DNA of 61,932 nucleotides from Verrucomicrobiota bacterium (lineage in GTDB: Bacteria; Verrucomicrobiota; Verrucomicrobiia; Limisphaerales; J093). A program made the translations under genes and the position numbers. Below, piece by piece: positions 45,735 to 54,726 of this stretch. The DNA lies in contig JAKLFY010000038.1 in the NCBI GenBank assembly GCA_022710935.1, positions 1-61,932 of the forward strand, in the 5' to 3' direction. Numbering within the stretch: the stretch's first letter is position 1; each line of letters begins with the position of its first letter. Below the pieces are notes generated by a model that saw only the letters and a program-made list of their open reading frames with translations, was not told the DNA's origin and ran no database searches.

Positions 45735-47137
45735 AGCTCTGTCCAAGCTCCCGGCACAGGCACGGGGTATCGGCCCTGGGCGTCCGCCACGATTGGCGGC
45801 GGGCTGTCGGTGGTCAGTTGATCGATGTTCGGGCAGAACTGGAAACTCGAGTTCATCGCCTCGTCCCACGTCACCACCCGGCCCATGTGGACCGCCGCTC
45901 GTCCCATCATGTCGGCAAGATTGGACCGTGCGGCGCGGACGGCTTCGTTGTGTGGGCGGTCGAGACGGATGGATTCGAGGAGGGCATCCCACTCCGCCTG
46001 CCAGGGTGAAATGTCTTCCTTCGGGGCTCGCCAGGCGATGTTGTCGTTGGCGCAGCGCTGGTCGCGGTAGGTGTGGACGGTGCCTTCGTGGATATTGCCG
46101 GAGAACTGGGCGGCGCAGCGTGTGCCGTGCAGGTAGGTGGCAAACTCCTCGTGGCATTTCGGCAGCCAGCGCACCACATCGGTCGCCTTTGTGCCGTCGG
46201 CAAACGTCCACTCGATCGCCAGCGAGTCGAGGTTCTGGCCGCAATCGGCGCTGTTGGCCGCCCGGCCGCCGACGCCGTGGGCGGTCACGGGCCATTCGCC
46301 CTTGAGCCAGCAGATTTCGTCGATCTGATGGATGTTCATCTCGGCAAAGAGACCGCCCGAGACCCAGAGGAAGTGGACGAAATTCCGAATCTGCCAGTGC
46401 AAGTCCTTCTCGGTCTCCGGCCGCGGCCCCAGCCAGCCGCACGGTTGCATCCGGTACGCGCGGATGAGTTGGATTTGCCCCAGCTCGCCCTCGCGGATCC
46501 GCCGGATCAGTTCCTGACGGTTCTTCGAGTGGCGGCACTGGAGTCCGGCGGCGATCTTGAGGTTCTTGGCCGCGGCGGTTTCGCCTGCGCGGATCACGCG
46601 ACGCACGCCCGGAGGATCGGCGGCAAAGGACTTCTCCATGAACACGTTCACACCGCGCTCGACGGCGTACTCCAACTGGCCCGGACGAAATCCCGCATAC
46701 CCGCACAGCATGGCGATGTCACCCGTCCCCGGACGCAGCGTGTCGATGGCCTTGCGCCAGCCGTCGAAGCCCACAAAGCGGCGGTCTTGGGGCACATCCA
46801 TGCGGTCGGAGTACTTCGCGTGGAGATTCTGATACGAGCTCGACAATCGGTTCTCGAAGAAGTCGGCCATCGCCACGAGCTTGACCGGCCCCTGCTTCGA
46901 CTCGAAGGCGTCCGCGGCCGCGCCGCTGCCGCGTCCGCCGCATCCGATCAACGCCAGGCGGATCGTGTTGTCTTCGGCGGCATGGACGGCGGGGAGGGAG
47001 ACGCCCGCCAGGGCGGAGACGGCGACGGCCTTGCCGCTTTGGGCGAGAAACTCGCGACGCGAGCAGGTCGCCTCGCTGGGGGCAGATGCGTGGTGAGGAG
47101 GGTGTTCGGTGTGACTCGGTACGATGTGTTTATGCAT
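45731..47137 (-). CDS. Tat-exported Gfo/Idh/MocA oxidoreductase
   Basis: A 468-residue oxidoreductase. A long n-region is followed by CSRREFLAQSGKAVAVSAL, a twin-arginine signal with cleavage near AVHAAED. The Rossmann motif is LALIGCGGRGSGAA, and the EKP-type motif is VFMEKSFAADP. The LFAEMNIHQIDEICWLKGEW segment is typical of the exported subfamily. It is the first gene of an overlapping operon (oxidoreductase, lactonase, mfd). A NAD(P)-linked oxidation of a sugar substrate in the periplasm is likely, but the substrate is unknown. Confidence 0.9.
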   Translation of the reverse strand: MHKHIVPSHTEHPPHHASAPSEATCSRREFLAQSGKAVAVSALAGVSLPAVHAAEDNTIRLALIGCGGRGSGAAADAFESKQGPVKLVAMADFFENRLSSSYQNLHAKYSDRMDVPQDRRFVGFDGWRKAIDTLRPGTGDIAMLCGYAGFRPGQLEYAVERGVNVFMEKSFAADPPGVRRVIRAGETAAAKNLKIAAGLQCRHSKNRQELIRRIREGELGQIQLIRAYRMQPCGWLGPRPETEKDLHWQIRNFVHFLWVSGGLFAEMNIHQIDEICWLKGEWPVTAHGVGGRAANSADCGQNLDSLAIEWTFADGTKATDVVRWLPKCHEEFATYLHGTRCAAQFSGNIHEGTVHTYRDQRCANDNIAWRAPKEDISPWQAEWDALLESIRLDRPHNEAVRAARSNLADMMGRAAVHMGRVVTWDEAMNSSFQFCPNIDQLTTDSPPPIVADAQGRYPVPVPGAWTEL

Positions 47138-47298
47138 GCAGATGTTGTCGCCTCATGCAAGCGCGTTGTCGAGACGGATTCGACGGGGCTGGGTTGACGC
47201 GATTGCTGACTGTTAGCGTTTTTGACTTGAGTCTCGGGCTCGATCAGGGCAAGGTTCCGCCAGTCAAACAACAAATCCGGACCGCTTCTTAACGAGCC

Positions 47299-47304
47299 AG
47301 GAGA
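47299..47304 (+). promoter_or_regulatory. Ribosome binding site for GTG-started PEP-CTERM gene
   Basis: AGGAGA lies 7 bases before GTG 47312 and supports that non-ATG start. Confidence 0.6.
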
Positions 47305-47311
47305 ATCAACT

Positions 47312-48142
47312 GTGAATACACATACGACTTTGGGTTGGAGTACGAGGGTGGCACGCTTTGGCTTTGTTCTGTTCGTTGCCGGACAGACGGCATGGTCAGC
47401 CCAGTTTGACTTCAACGCGCCTGGATTTGTCCCGACGCTGGGGCCGGGCTCGATCGAGTTCTATTCGGCCACGACCGCGGCGGACGTCGAGTACGGCACG
47501 GCCAGTTCGTTTGGGCTGCCGGCGATGCCCGGAGGCGATGCCGCTGTGATGAAATTCCCGGCCTTCGCCGGCAATCAGGGGCTGCTGTTCAAGACTGGTG
47601 TCGGGCCGAATGGCGGCGGAGCCTACATCAACCAGTACACGATGGTCTGGGATCTTCTGCTGCCCTCAATACCCGAGTGGTTCTCCTTCTACAACAGCGA
47701 CGATGTTAACGGAAACGACGGCGACATGTTCATGAACTCGGCCGGCGGCATTGGCATCAGCTCGGTGTACGACGGAGCGGCGAGCGCCAACACCTGGCAC
47801 CGGATCGCGGCGAGCTTCGACCTCACAACATCGACGCTGTCGAAGTACATCGACGGGCAGCTTGTGGGTTCGCAGACGCTCAGTTCGGGCGTGGACGGCC
47901 GCTGGTCGCTCTATTCAGTCGATGATCCCGGGAACGGCCTTTTGCTGCTGACCGACAACGACGGCGAGACGGGCGCCGGGTACATCAACAGTTTCTACTT
48001 CGTCGATCGGGTGATGACAGGCGATGAGATCGGGGCTCTGGGCGGCCCGAATGCGGTGGGAATCGTGCCGGAGCCGAGCACGTGGGCCCTGTTGCTGGCA
48101 GGGGGAATGTTCATGGGGTTGTGGCGGCGCCGCCGGGAGTGA
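47312..48142 (+). CDS. PEP-CTERM protein with LamG-like fold
   Basis: A 276-residue secreted protein. The signal peptide (FGFVLFVAGQTAWSA) is followed by a concanavalin/LamG-like beta-sandwich (WHRIAASFDLTTSTLSKYID, then GYINSFYFVDRVMTGDEIGA). The C-terminal sorting signal is VPEPSTWALLLAGGMFMGLW followed by RRRR, the PEP-CTERM pattern recognised by exosortase. It starts at GTG with a clear ribosome site. It should be processed at the inner membrane and released to the cell surface or matrix. The exosortase gene is not in the window. Confidence 0.9.
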   Translation: MNTHTTLGWSTRVARFGFVLFVAGQTAWSAQFDFNAPGFVPTLGPGSIEFYSATTAADVEYGTASSFGLPAMPGGDAAVMKFPAFAGNQGLLFKTGVGPNGGGAYINQYTMVWDLLLPSIPEWFSFYNSDDVNGNDGDMFMNSAGGIGISSVYDGAASANTWHRIAASFDLTTSTLSKYIDGQLVGSQTLSSGVDGRWSLYSVDDPGNGLLLLTDNDGETGAGYINSFYFVDRVMTGDEIGALGGPNAVGIVPEPSTWALLLAGGMFMGLWRRRRE

Positions 48143-48271
48143 GCGGCATCACCGCCCGCGCGTCCGCCACATCCGGTAGCGGTCTTCACAACGACCGTGA
48201 TGGTGAATGAAGCCGTCGCGGTCTTTTCGTTTTTCGGTCAGGCCTGCTCCGTTTGCATCGAGGTGTCAGGG

Positions 48272-48573
48272 CTAACCCGCATGTCTCTTAGCGCGGCAAA
48301 GCCGCAACCAAAATGTGCAACCACGGGCGGCCCAGGGCCAATTCCTGAAGTGGAGCGGCGACGGCCTCGTCGCCGACAGACACCGTCTTCACTCGCGTCG
48401 TCGGGGGACGAGCCGTCCCCCCTCCAGCCTTTCCGCCTTCATGAACTGGCGGTGCTCACAGCCTTTGCGGAGATGACACTTCTTTCAAAAAGAAAGGAAG
48501 TTGACAGAGAGTGGTACACCCCGTCCGTGCACAGGGCGGTCAGACTTCGCAAGATGACTGCTATGCGGGTTAC
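48272..48573 (+). repeat. Family 2 element split by other DNA, copy 4
   Basis: A left end CTAACCCGCAT lies at 48272-48282, and the rest (ACACCCCGTCCGTGCACAGG, GGTCAGACTTCGCAAGATG, right end ATGCGGGTTA) at 48514-48573. Between them sits a family 3 element (48340-48447). The arrangement fits an insertion into a family 2 copy, though two independent fragments are possible. Confidence 0.6.
48340..48447 (+). repeat. Palindromic element family 3, copy 2
   Basis: A 108-bp copy of the unit at 33436-33563, lacking the extra 20-bp palindrome. Hairpins GGCGACGGCCTCGTCGCC and GGGGGACGAGCCGTCCCCC are intact. The remainder of the 538-bp gap 48143-48680 holds only family 2 pieces; no gene is seen. Confidence 0.82.
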
Positions 48574-48680
48574 AAAAGCAAAACCGCGCCAAGCCCGAGA
48601 GTCAGAGAAATGCAACACACTGTTCATACGGAAGAACATCGTGAAGACCGAGCGTGAACGAGCGCGTCCCCGGTTGGGCA

Positions 48681-50171
48681 TCAAGGCGGCATGACAGAAA
48701 TGAAGAAATAGCCCTGCGGATCCGGCCATGTGTTGGTGACGCTCATGAGTTCGCCGGTGCCGACCATCTCGTCGAACAGGTTCCAAACCGTGTCGCGGTC
48801 GTCCAGTTCGAGGGCGAAATAGACGGTGTAGTCGTGGCCCGCGGCCGTGGGGAAGTCGGCCGCGACCCCCTCTGGCACCTTGCGGCAACCCGCCATCAGG
48901 AGGACGTCCAGCGCGTTTTTGGGGTCGGTTCCGGCAGCCCATTCCTGCCAGTCCAGGAAGCCATCCGCATCGTAGTCCGTGACGCCATCGGCCCGGAACA
49001 ACTGTCCGAACTGTTCTCGCTCCCAGGCGTCCGCCAGGCCGTCGTTGTCGGTGTCGTCCGCCCGCGGCGCGGCGACGGTAAAGTGCCAAAGGGGACCATC
49101 GCGAAAACAGTCCGTGCCGCCCAGCGATCGGACCCACCAGTCATGGGTGCCGGCCGTGAAGGCGGCCGCGGGCATGAACGAGTTGTCCGGACCAGTGGCC
49201 CATCGGGTGAAGGGTTGGGTGATCGCGGTGCGCCCCCAGACCTCGTAGCCGGTGACTCCTTGGCATGCTTTCCAGCTCAGCGAAAGGGCGCCGTTATTGG
49301 TCAATGCGTAGTTGCCCAACACCGGTGCGCTGGGCAGTTCGGGGGCGACGACCAGTGTTTGTTGGGCGTCGGCCCAGGCGGTGGCGGCGTCGAAGAGCCA
49401 ATTCGTTCGGGCCGCATCGAGGTACCAGCCTTCCCGGGTGCTCCAACGCCCCAGGTTGTCCTGCACCCGCGCATAGAGCGGGTATTGGGCGCAGTAATTG
49501 GTGCCGACCGAGAGGGTAGTGTCCGTGGCTTGCAAGGTCACTTCGCCGACTGGCGAGTTGGGGACTTGTTTGATCTGCATCGGATGGCCTGTCCCGGCGG
49601 CTGCGTAGGGATTGTCGGTCCATTCGGCGGCGACGATGGCCAGTTCGTTTGCGACGTAAAAGACGGTTGCATTGGTCAGGCCCCAATCGCCATTCGAGTC
49701 CTTGCACCGGACAAAGAGCGTATGCCGGCCAGTCGAGAGATTCGTCGTCGCCACGTTCGGAATAACATAGTCCTCCGCGCTTCCGCCCCAGGCGCCATCC
49801 GCAGGGAGTGGGATGGGCGTGCCGTTGCCCGGCCCCGGATCGGCATCGACGAAGAGTTCGGCGGCGGTGAGCGAGGCGGGGCCCGACACGCGGAACCATT
49901 GTCCTTGCCAGGCGCACCAGACGCCGTTGGTGTCGGCCATGCGCACTTCGAGGTAATGGGGGCCGACGCTGAGGTTGGCGGCGCTGACGTCGAGTGCGAA
50001 GGATCCTTGCCAGTATTGGGTTCGGCTGGTGTCGCTGCTGACGAGCGGGAGGGCTTGGGCGGTCCCGCCATCAAGGCGGAACTGGGCTTCGAGTCGTGGT
50101 TGGGCGAGGGCCGGCAGGGCGGCGGCGGCCCACAACGCCACGGCGCACAAACAGAGAGGGAGGGGATTCAT
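48681..50171 (-). CDS. Secreted protein with Ca-binding type-3 repeats
   Basis: A 496-residue secreted protein. The signal is LCLCAVALWAAAALPALAQ. The body has repeated beta-sandwich units (VGPHYLEVRMADTNGVW, LSTGRHTLFVRCKDSNGDWG, LYARVQDNLGRWST), then an FN3-like region (GALSLSWKACQGVTGYEVWG). It has thrombospondin type-3/dockerin-like calcium motifs DTDNDGLADAWE and DYDADGFLDWQEWAAGTDP, and a C-terminal domain. No catalytic motif is seen; a surface or adhesive role is likely. ATG 50171 gives the signal peptide; the longer frame is spurious. It is 35 bp downstream of the beta-helix gene, probably in one transcript. Confidence 0.78.
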   Translation of the reverse strand: MNPLPLCLCAVALWAAAALPALAQPRLEAQFRLDGGTAQALPLVSSDTSRTQYWQGSFALDVSAANLSVGPHYLEVRMADTNGVWCAWQGQWFRVSGPASLTAAELFVDADPGPGNGTPIPLPADGAWGGSAEDYVIPNVATTNLSTGRHTLFVRCKDSNGDWGLTNATVFYVANELAIVAAEWTDNPYAAAGTGHPMQIKQVPNSPVGEVTLQATDTTLSVGTNYCAQYPLYARVQDNLGRWSTREGWYLDAARTNWLFDAATAWADAQQTLVVAPELPSAPVLGNYALTNNGALSLSWKACQGVTGYEVWGRTAITQPFTRWATGPDNSFMPAAAFTAGTHDWWVRSLGGTDCFRDGPLWHFTVAAPRADDTDNDGLADAWEREQFGQLFRADGVTDYDADGFLDWQEWAAGTDPKNALDVLLMAGCRKVPEGVAADFPTAAGHDYTVYFALELDDRDTVWNLFDEMVGTGELMSVTNTWPDPQGYFFISVMPP

Positions 50172-50206
50172 GGGAAACCTCCTGGCATAGGGGTGTTGGG
50201 GTGCAG

Positions 50207-51235
50207 TCAGCGCGCGGCGCCGGTGGCCCGGATGGTGAAGGTGCCGCCGCGGGGGACCATGCCCTGGTCGATGGTGACGCTGCGGATGAAGGGGCCGTCG
50301 TTGGGACTGGTGTAGAAGTTTTGAGCGCCTGGACCGCCGTACGCGCCGATGTCGTTGCACGTGCCGTCCGGGTCCAGGAAGCCAATGCCAGGGTGGCCCA
50401 TGTCCTTGCAGGGGGAGGTGGGAAGGAGGCGGAAATCGATGCCGCAAGAACTCACCATGCCGCCGACGAATTCGGGCGAGAGCTCGATCGAATGGCTTCC
50501 GGGATGGTACGGTGCCGTCGTCCCGATCGGGTAGACGTATTTCCCTACGATGTTCCCCACGTAACAGTTGTAATTCAGAGTGATGGACCCCGAATTGTCG
50601 TTGTCGCCGTTGCTGTTCGTCTCGATGGCGTAGCGGCTATTGCCGATGAAGATGTTGTTCATGGCGACAAGAGTCGGCCACCAGAAAGCCCCGTTATGGT
50701 ACAAGCCATTGAGCATCAGTCCACTGCCACCGTTGGCCACCATGATGCAGTTGTAAATCTGGACGTTGGGTGCGACGGCAGATTCCGAACGTTGGATGAG
50801 CAGCCCGTGTGAGGTATTGCCGCAAAACACACAATTCCGGAGGCGGAGAGTGCCCTCGGTCGGCTGCACCAGGCCGTAGCGCTTGCCGCTCGAGATGGCC
50901 AGGCCCTCGATTCGAACGGTGATCCCCCGGTTGATGCTGATCGTGTCGGTGCCCGCGGATCCATCGATCCGCGTCGTGTGCGGGCCGTCGTAGCCGTAGA
51001 TGGAGATCGCTTTGGTAACCGCCAGATTTTCCGCATACGTGCCTGGAAGCACGATGATTTCGGTCGCGCCGGCGTCGTTGATCGCCGCCTGGATGGTGTC
51101 GTAGGGCGCGCTCGGAGTTCCCGTGCCGCCGGGACCGTAGCGCTGGTCTACGTAGATCGTTTCGGCCATCGCGCCAGGCAGGAGGGTCGCCAGGGCGAGA
51201 GCACTGAATGCTACTGTCGTCGCTGTTCGCTTCAT
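50207..51235 (-). CDS. Secreted right-handed beta-helix protein
   Basis: A 342-residue exported protein with signal TTVAFSALALATLLPGAMA and a pectate-lyase/parallel-beta-helix body. It opens with IYVDQRYGPGGTGTPSAPYD and TIQAAINDAGATEIIVLPG, followed by helical rungs (RIEGLAISSGKRYGLV, LRLRNCVFCGNTSHGLLI, VQIYNCIMVANGGSGLML). It ends near a proline/cysteine-poor tail containing SPCKDMGHPG and NDIGAYGGPGAQ, typical of choice-of-anchor or polysaccharide-binding helix proteins. No polysaccharide lyase catalytic triad is visible. Precedes the type-3 repeat protein in the same direction. Confidence 0.82.
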   Translation of the reverse strand: MKRTATTVAFSALALATLLPGAMAETIYVDQRYGPGGTGTPSAPYDTIQAAINDAGATEIIVLPGTYAENLAVTKAISIYGYDGPHTTRIDGSAGTDTISINRGITVRIEGLAISSGKRYGLVQPTEGTLRLRNCVFCGNTSHGLLIQRSESAVAPNVQIYNCIMVANGGSGLMLNGLYHNGAFWWPTLVAMNNIFIGNSRYAIETNSNGDNDNSGSITLNYNCYVGNIVGKYVYPIGTTAPYHPGSHSIELSPEFVGGMVSSCGIDFRLLPTSPCKDMGHPGIGFLDPDGTCNDIGAYGGPGAQNFYTSPNDGPFIRSVTIDQGMVPRGGTFTIRATGAAR

Positions 51236-51495
51236 GGTTTGTCGTTCTTGTTGGCCGGAACCCTGACGCTGGCTGCCGCGGTCCGAGGGGGCGGGCGGGC
51301 CGGACGGCGCCCGCGCACGAGTCCGCGGCGGCAACCCGGATTCCGGGATTCAAAGGGTTACTACGGGAAAGCCAGCGGCCGATTACGCGAATTCGCGGAG
51401 GGAGTCTTTGCGGACTTGGCGCATTGAACTGGAAACGCACAAGTCGGTGCGAAGTGTCTGTTCCATTTCAGACGTGAGATCTCACATCTGAAGGA

Positions 51496-52608
51496 CTAGC
51501 GGAGGCGCCGCACCCAGCGGGCGGTCATCCAGAGGTCACAAGAGAACTTGTGGTCGGCCACCTGGCGGCGGTCCGTGCCGTCCGCAGCCATTGTCCACAG
51601 TTCGAGGTTCCCACCGCCAGGGGTGTCTTCGGTGACAAAGAGCAGCCGACGCCCGTCGGGTGAGGCGGCCAGCGGATAGTTGAATCCGTGCCAGCCGGTG
51701 AGCGCTTGGAGATTGGTCTGGCCCAACTCGCAGGCGACGATGGCCATATCTGGCACGCGATTGCCGGGACGTGCATGGCGGCACCAGGCCACGCGGTTTG
51801 TGCTCAGCCAGACGAGGCTTTCGTCCGCGGTGCCGGCGTTGCGGTCGAGGCGGTCGTCGTCCTCCCAGACCACCTGGACATTTTGGCCATCGAGATCGCA
51901 AATGAAGACATCCATCGTTGGCGCCCAGGCGCCATTCTGCGGGTTGCAGAGCAAGCGCGTGCGGTCCGGCGACAGGGCGATGCTGCCGGAGAATCCGTTG
52001 GGCGTGACGCTGGCCCAATCGAAGAGTTTCCTTTGGTTTCGGGTGTCGATGATGATGTTTGCCGGCTTGAGGTCGCGGTGAAGAACCCCGTGTTGGTGGG
52101 CATGGTGGACGGCCTCAGCGATCGCCTGCAGATAGCGCGCGGCTTGCCGGGCAGGCAGCGGTCCGCCGTCGGCCAGGCCCGACAAGGTCTGGCCCTCGAT
52201 GAAGTCCATCGAGAAGTAGTGGCGGCCTTCGTGGACGCCGATCTCGTGGATGGCCACGATGTTCGGGTGCTGGAGGCTGGCCGCCGCTTCCGCCTCGGTG
52301 TGGAATCGCCGCACAGATTCCTCAGTCGAGAAGTCGCCGTGCAGGAGCATCTTCACCGCGACCAAGCGGTTGAGACTGACCTGACGGGCCTTGAAGACCA
52401 CGCCCATGCTGCCGCGACCGATCTCCTCGAGCAGTTCGTAATCGCCGAAATAGCGGACACGCGGCGGATCGGTCCAGGCGGCGGGCGCGGCCAGCGCCAG
52501 TCTGGCAACGCAGTGCGGGCACAAACCGGCCAACAGGCCGGCGGAAACGGGGGCCCCACAGTGCGGGCAAGCCACAGGATGGCCGGCGGGCTCGGACACG
52601 CTCATCAT
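51496..52608 (-). pseudogene. Truncated Ser/Thr kinase fused to WD40-like propeller
   Basis: A 370-residue chimera in one open frame. Residues 1-191 are a kinase N-lobe plus catalytic loop: zinc ribbon (C14, C17, C30, C33), IGRGSMGVVFKAR, ATP lysine K86 (VAVKML), and HRDLKPANIIID (177-188). Then, where DFG should follow, the sequence runs on as RNQRKLFDWASVTPNG and becomes a PD40/TolB-type propeller (IALSPDRTRLLCNP, LAASPDGRRLLFVTED, ELWTMAADGTDRRQ). The DFG, activation loop and whole C-lobe are missing. This looks like a deletion that joined a kinase to a nearby propeller gene, near 52035. It cannot be an ordinary kinase, although a stable ATP-binding fusion is not excluded. Confidence 0.75.
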
Positions 52609-52650
52609 TCCCTACTACGGCATGGGCGCCGATGGATTACAGGCAACCGA

Positions 52651-53403
52651 TCACTGACACAACACTTGCAGCAAGTAGCACATCTCCTGAGCCACGTCAC
52701 CCGGCTCCCGCACCGTCTGCGCCACCTCGGCCCGAATGCACTCGCGGTAGCGCTGACGCAGCCGATGCACAGCCACCGCCACGGCTTCACCGCTCAAGCC
52801 GAGTGCGCGTCCGGCAGCGGCGTAATCCTGGGCGTTGCCTTCAGCCGCCAGAAACGCCCCCAGCGCGGCGAAGTGCAGGGCTTTGTCCCGCACCTCGAAT
52901 TCCTGCTGCAACGCGACAAAGGCGCGGTTGAGCGTCGTCGTGGCCCACGAGCGATCGTAGGTCATTTCAGGCGGGCGATCGCTGGCGGTTTCCTGGGCAC
53001 ACTGGTGCTCGGCGAGGTCGGAATCGAGCGGCAGGAGAGCCTGTTTGCCGCCGCGTTTTGCGCTGCGTTCGCGGTCGTGTTGGTCGGTCACGAAGTGCTG
53101 GAGCGACTTGAGCAGATACGAACGGAACTTGCCCTTTTCCGGACTCAGAGCGGCGAATGAATCGCGGGCCAGGAGGTGGGCGAAGAACGCCTGGGCGAGA
53201 TCCTGGGCGTCGGCCTGGTCGCGGCCCAATCGACGCAAGTAGGCGTAGACGGGTGGCCAGTAGGTTCGGCAGAGGGTGTCGAGTGCTTCGGCCCGGCGCG
53301 CCGCGTCCGCCTTGCCGATGGCGAGAACAACGCTCCAATGCGTGGCCGCGAACCACCCATCGGTGCGGCAGCCATTTTGGTCGATGCGGGCGTGGGTCTG
53401 CAT
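52651..53403 (-). CDS. ECF-type sigma factor, second copy
   Basis: A 250-residue sigma factor of the same group as the one at 36702: WFAATHWSVVLAIGKAD, region 2 TYWPPVYAYLRRLGRDQADAQ and LAQAFFAHLLARDSF, then region 4 QDYAAAGRALGLSGEAVAVA and VHRLRQRYRECIRAE. It normally pairs with the downstream kinase, but here the kinase is truncated and fused to a propeller. ATG 53403 is chosen; the upstream TTG at 53460 would add an unconserved segment. Its fate without a working kinase is unknown. Confidence 0.9.
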   Translation of the reverse strand: MQTHARIDQNGCRTDGWFAATHWSVVLAIGKADAARRAEALDTLCRTYWPPVYAYLRRLGRDQADAQDLAQAFFAHLLARDSFAALSPEKGKFRSYLLKSLQHFVTDQHDRERSAKRGGKQALLPLDSDLAEHQCAQETASDRPPEMTYDRSWATTTLNRAFVALQQEFEVRDKALHFAALGAFLAAEGNAQDYAAAGRALGLSGEAVAVAVHRLRQRYRECIRAEVAQTVREPGDVAQEMCYLLQVLCQ

Positions 53404-53524
53404 CGTTGGCTTCGAATGGTCAGGCTGACGGCTGCCAGCCTGCCGCAACGCCTCGGGCAAGTCAACGGCGTGCGGTGATGGACCGCGCCGGCAGACTCGA
53501 ACAAGAGAATTGCTGCGCGTGCCA

Positions 53525-53659
53525 GTGCATCTGGAGGTTGTCGGTGGGAATCGAGTTTGCGCCGCGTGGGGGCACGCGGCCTACAGCGGAAGAGTCTCCG
53601 TCCGCTGTAGGCCCGGTGCCCTCACCGGGCGGCAGAACACTGACAACAACCAGATACAC
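53525..53659 (+). repeat. Palindromic element family 1, copy 5
   Basis: A 135-bp copy: left end GTGCATCTGGAGGTTGTCGG, right end TGACAACAACCAGATACAC. The middle stem reads CTACAGCGGA and TCCGCTGTAG, different from the other copies but still paired. It lies in the 493-bp divergent gap between the second sigma gene and the next PEP-CTERM gene; the rest of that gap shows no gene. Confidence 0.9.
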
Positions 53660-53896
53660 CGACACTGCGGCACCGCGGCAGCGAATAGAGCTGTGAAAAG
53701 GGCTTGACTTGGGCGATGGAGCGAGTAACAGCTTTGAGCATCTCAAAAGAACCGGAGCGACGCACCTCCTTCGACGCATAGTCCTTCAGCAAGCGTGCTG
53801 GAGGGAAGGCGTCGGCGAATAGTATCGAGACGCTCCGGTTGCTGCGAGCGACAGTCGGCGTCAACAACGATATATGTGTTGGGAAAGGATGAAATC

Positions 53897-54703
53897 ATGA
53901 AGCACTCTGTGAACCGCTTCTTCTGGCCCGTCGTCGCGGCGGCGGCTCTGTTCAGCGCTCAGAACGGCTTGTGCGCCGACTGGGCCACCGAGGTCAGCAG
54001 CGCCAATCCGGTCAACTGGTTTCGATTCGACGAGCTTTCCGGCAGCGTGGTGAACGACCATGGCTCGGCAAACATTGACGGGAGCTATGTCGGCGCCGTG
54101 GGATTGGGAAGCGCGGGGCTTGTGGGCGGGGCTGCGGCCTTCGATGCGGGCAGCCACGTCTTTCTGGGTGCGGCAAACCTGCCGACGGACTGGACACTGG
54201 AAGCCATCTACAAAGCGGACACGGTGGCTGGGGGTGTGTCGATGGGTCTTGTGGGGGCTGATTTTGCGGCTGCCTCGGATCGGATGGCCATCAAGGCCGA
54301 GCAATGGAACGAGACGGGCCAGATGGGCTACACGGTTTTTGGGGTTGTGGATGTGACCTTCACGGATTCCCTGGCAGCCACGCCGGCGAGTTTTGCCCAC
54401 GTGGTGTTCGTCGGTCAGAGCTCGGGCGTCAGTCTTTATGTCAACGGCGCGTTAGCCGGAAGCGATGCGACAAGCACCCCGCTGGCCCGATGGGCTCTGG
54501 GAACAGGCGCGATCCGCGCCGATGGAACGCTTGTCGATCCGCTGACGGGCGTGATCGATGAGATTGTGATCTACGGACGGGCCCTGTCGCCTGCCGAAAT
54601 CTCCGCCCATTACAACGCAATCCCCGAGCCGACGGTCCTGACGCTGGGATTGCTGGGCGCGTTGTTGGTTCTTGGCGCGCGATACGGGGTGCGTCGGCGG
54701 TAA
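53897..54703 (+). CDS. PEP-CTERM protein with LamG domain
   Basis: A 268-residue secreted protein. Signal peptide: RFFWPVVAAAALFSAQNGLC. Residues ~30-230 form a LamG/concanavalin-like domain (PVNWFRFDELSGSVVNDHGS at the start; GVIDEIVIYGRALSPAEISA at the end). The C-terminal sorting signal is IPEPTVLTLGLLGALLVLG then ARYGVRRR. ATG 53897 is preceded by AAAGGA. Of the same class as the 47312 protein; the shared exosortase is elsewhere. Possibly part of the extracellular matrix. Confidence 0.9.
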   Translation: MKHSVNRFFWPVVAAAALFSAQNGLCADWATEVSSANPVNWFRFDELSGSVVNDHGSANIDGSYVGAVGLGSAGLVGGAAAFDAGSHVFLGAANLPTDWTLEAIYKADTVAGGVSMGLVGADFAAASDRMAIKAEQWNETGQMGYTVFGVVDVTFTDSLAATPASFAHVVFVGQSSGVSLYVNGALAGSDATSTPLARWALGTGAIRADGTLVDPLTGVIDEIVIYGRALSPAEISAHYNAIPEPTVLTLGLLGALLVLGARYGVRRR

Positions 54704-54726
54704 TGCCGTCTTCGTTACCGCTTCTT

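Noticed and set aside
53704-53731. A sigma-70 promoter (TTGACT and TAACAG) before the PEP-CTERM gene at 53897.
   Set aside because: The -35 box is good but the -10 box is poor and the distance to the start is long; too weak to list as a feature.
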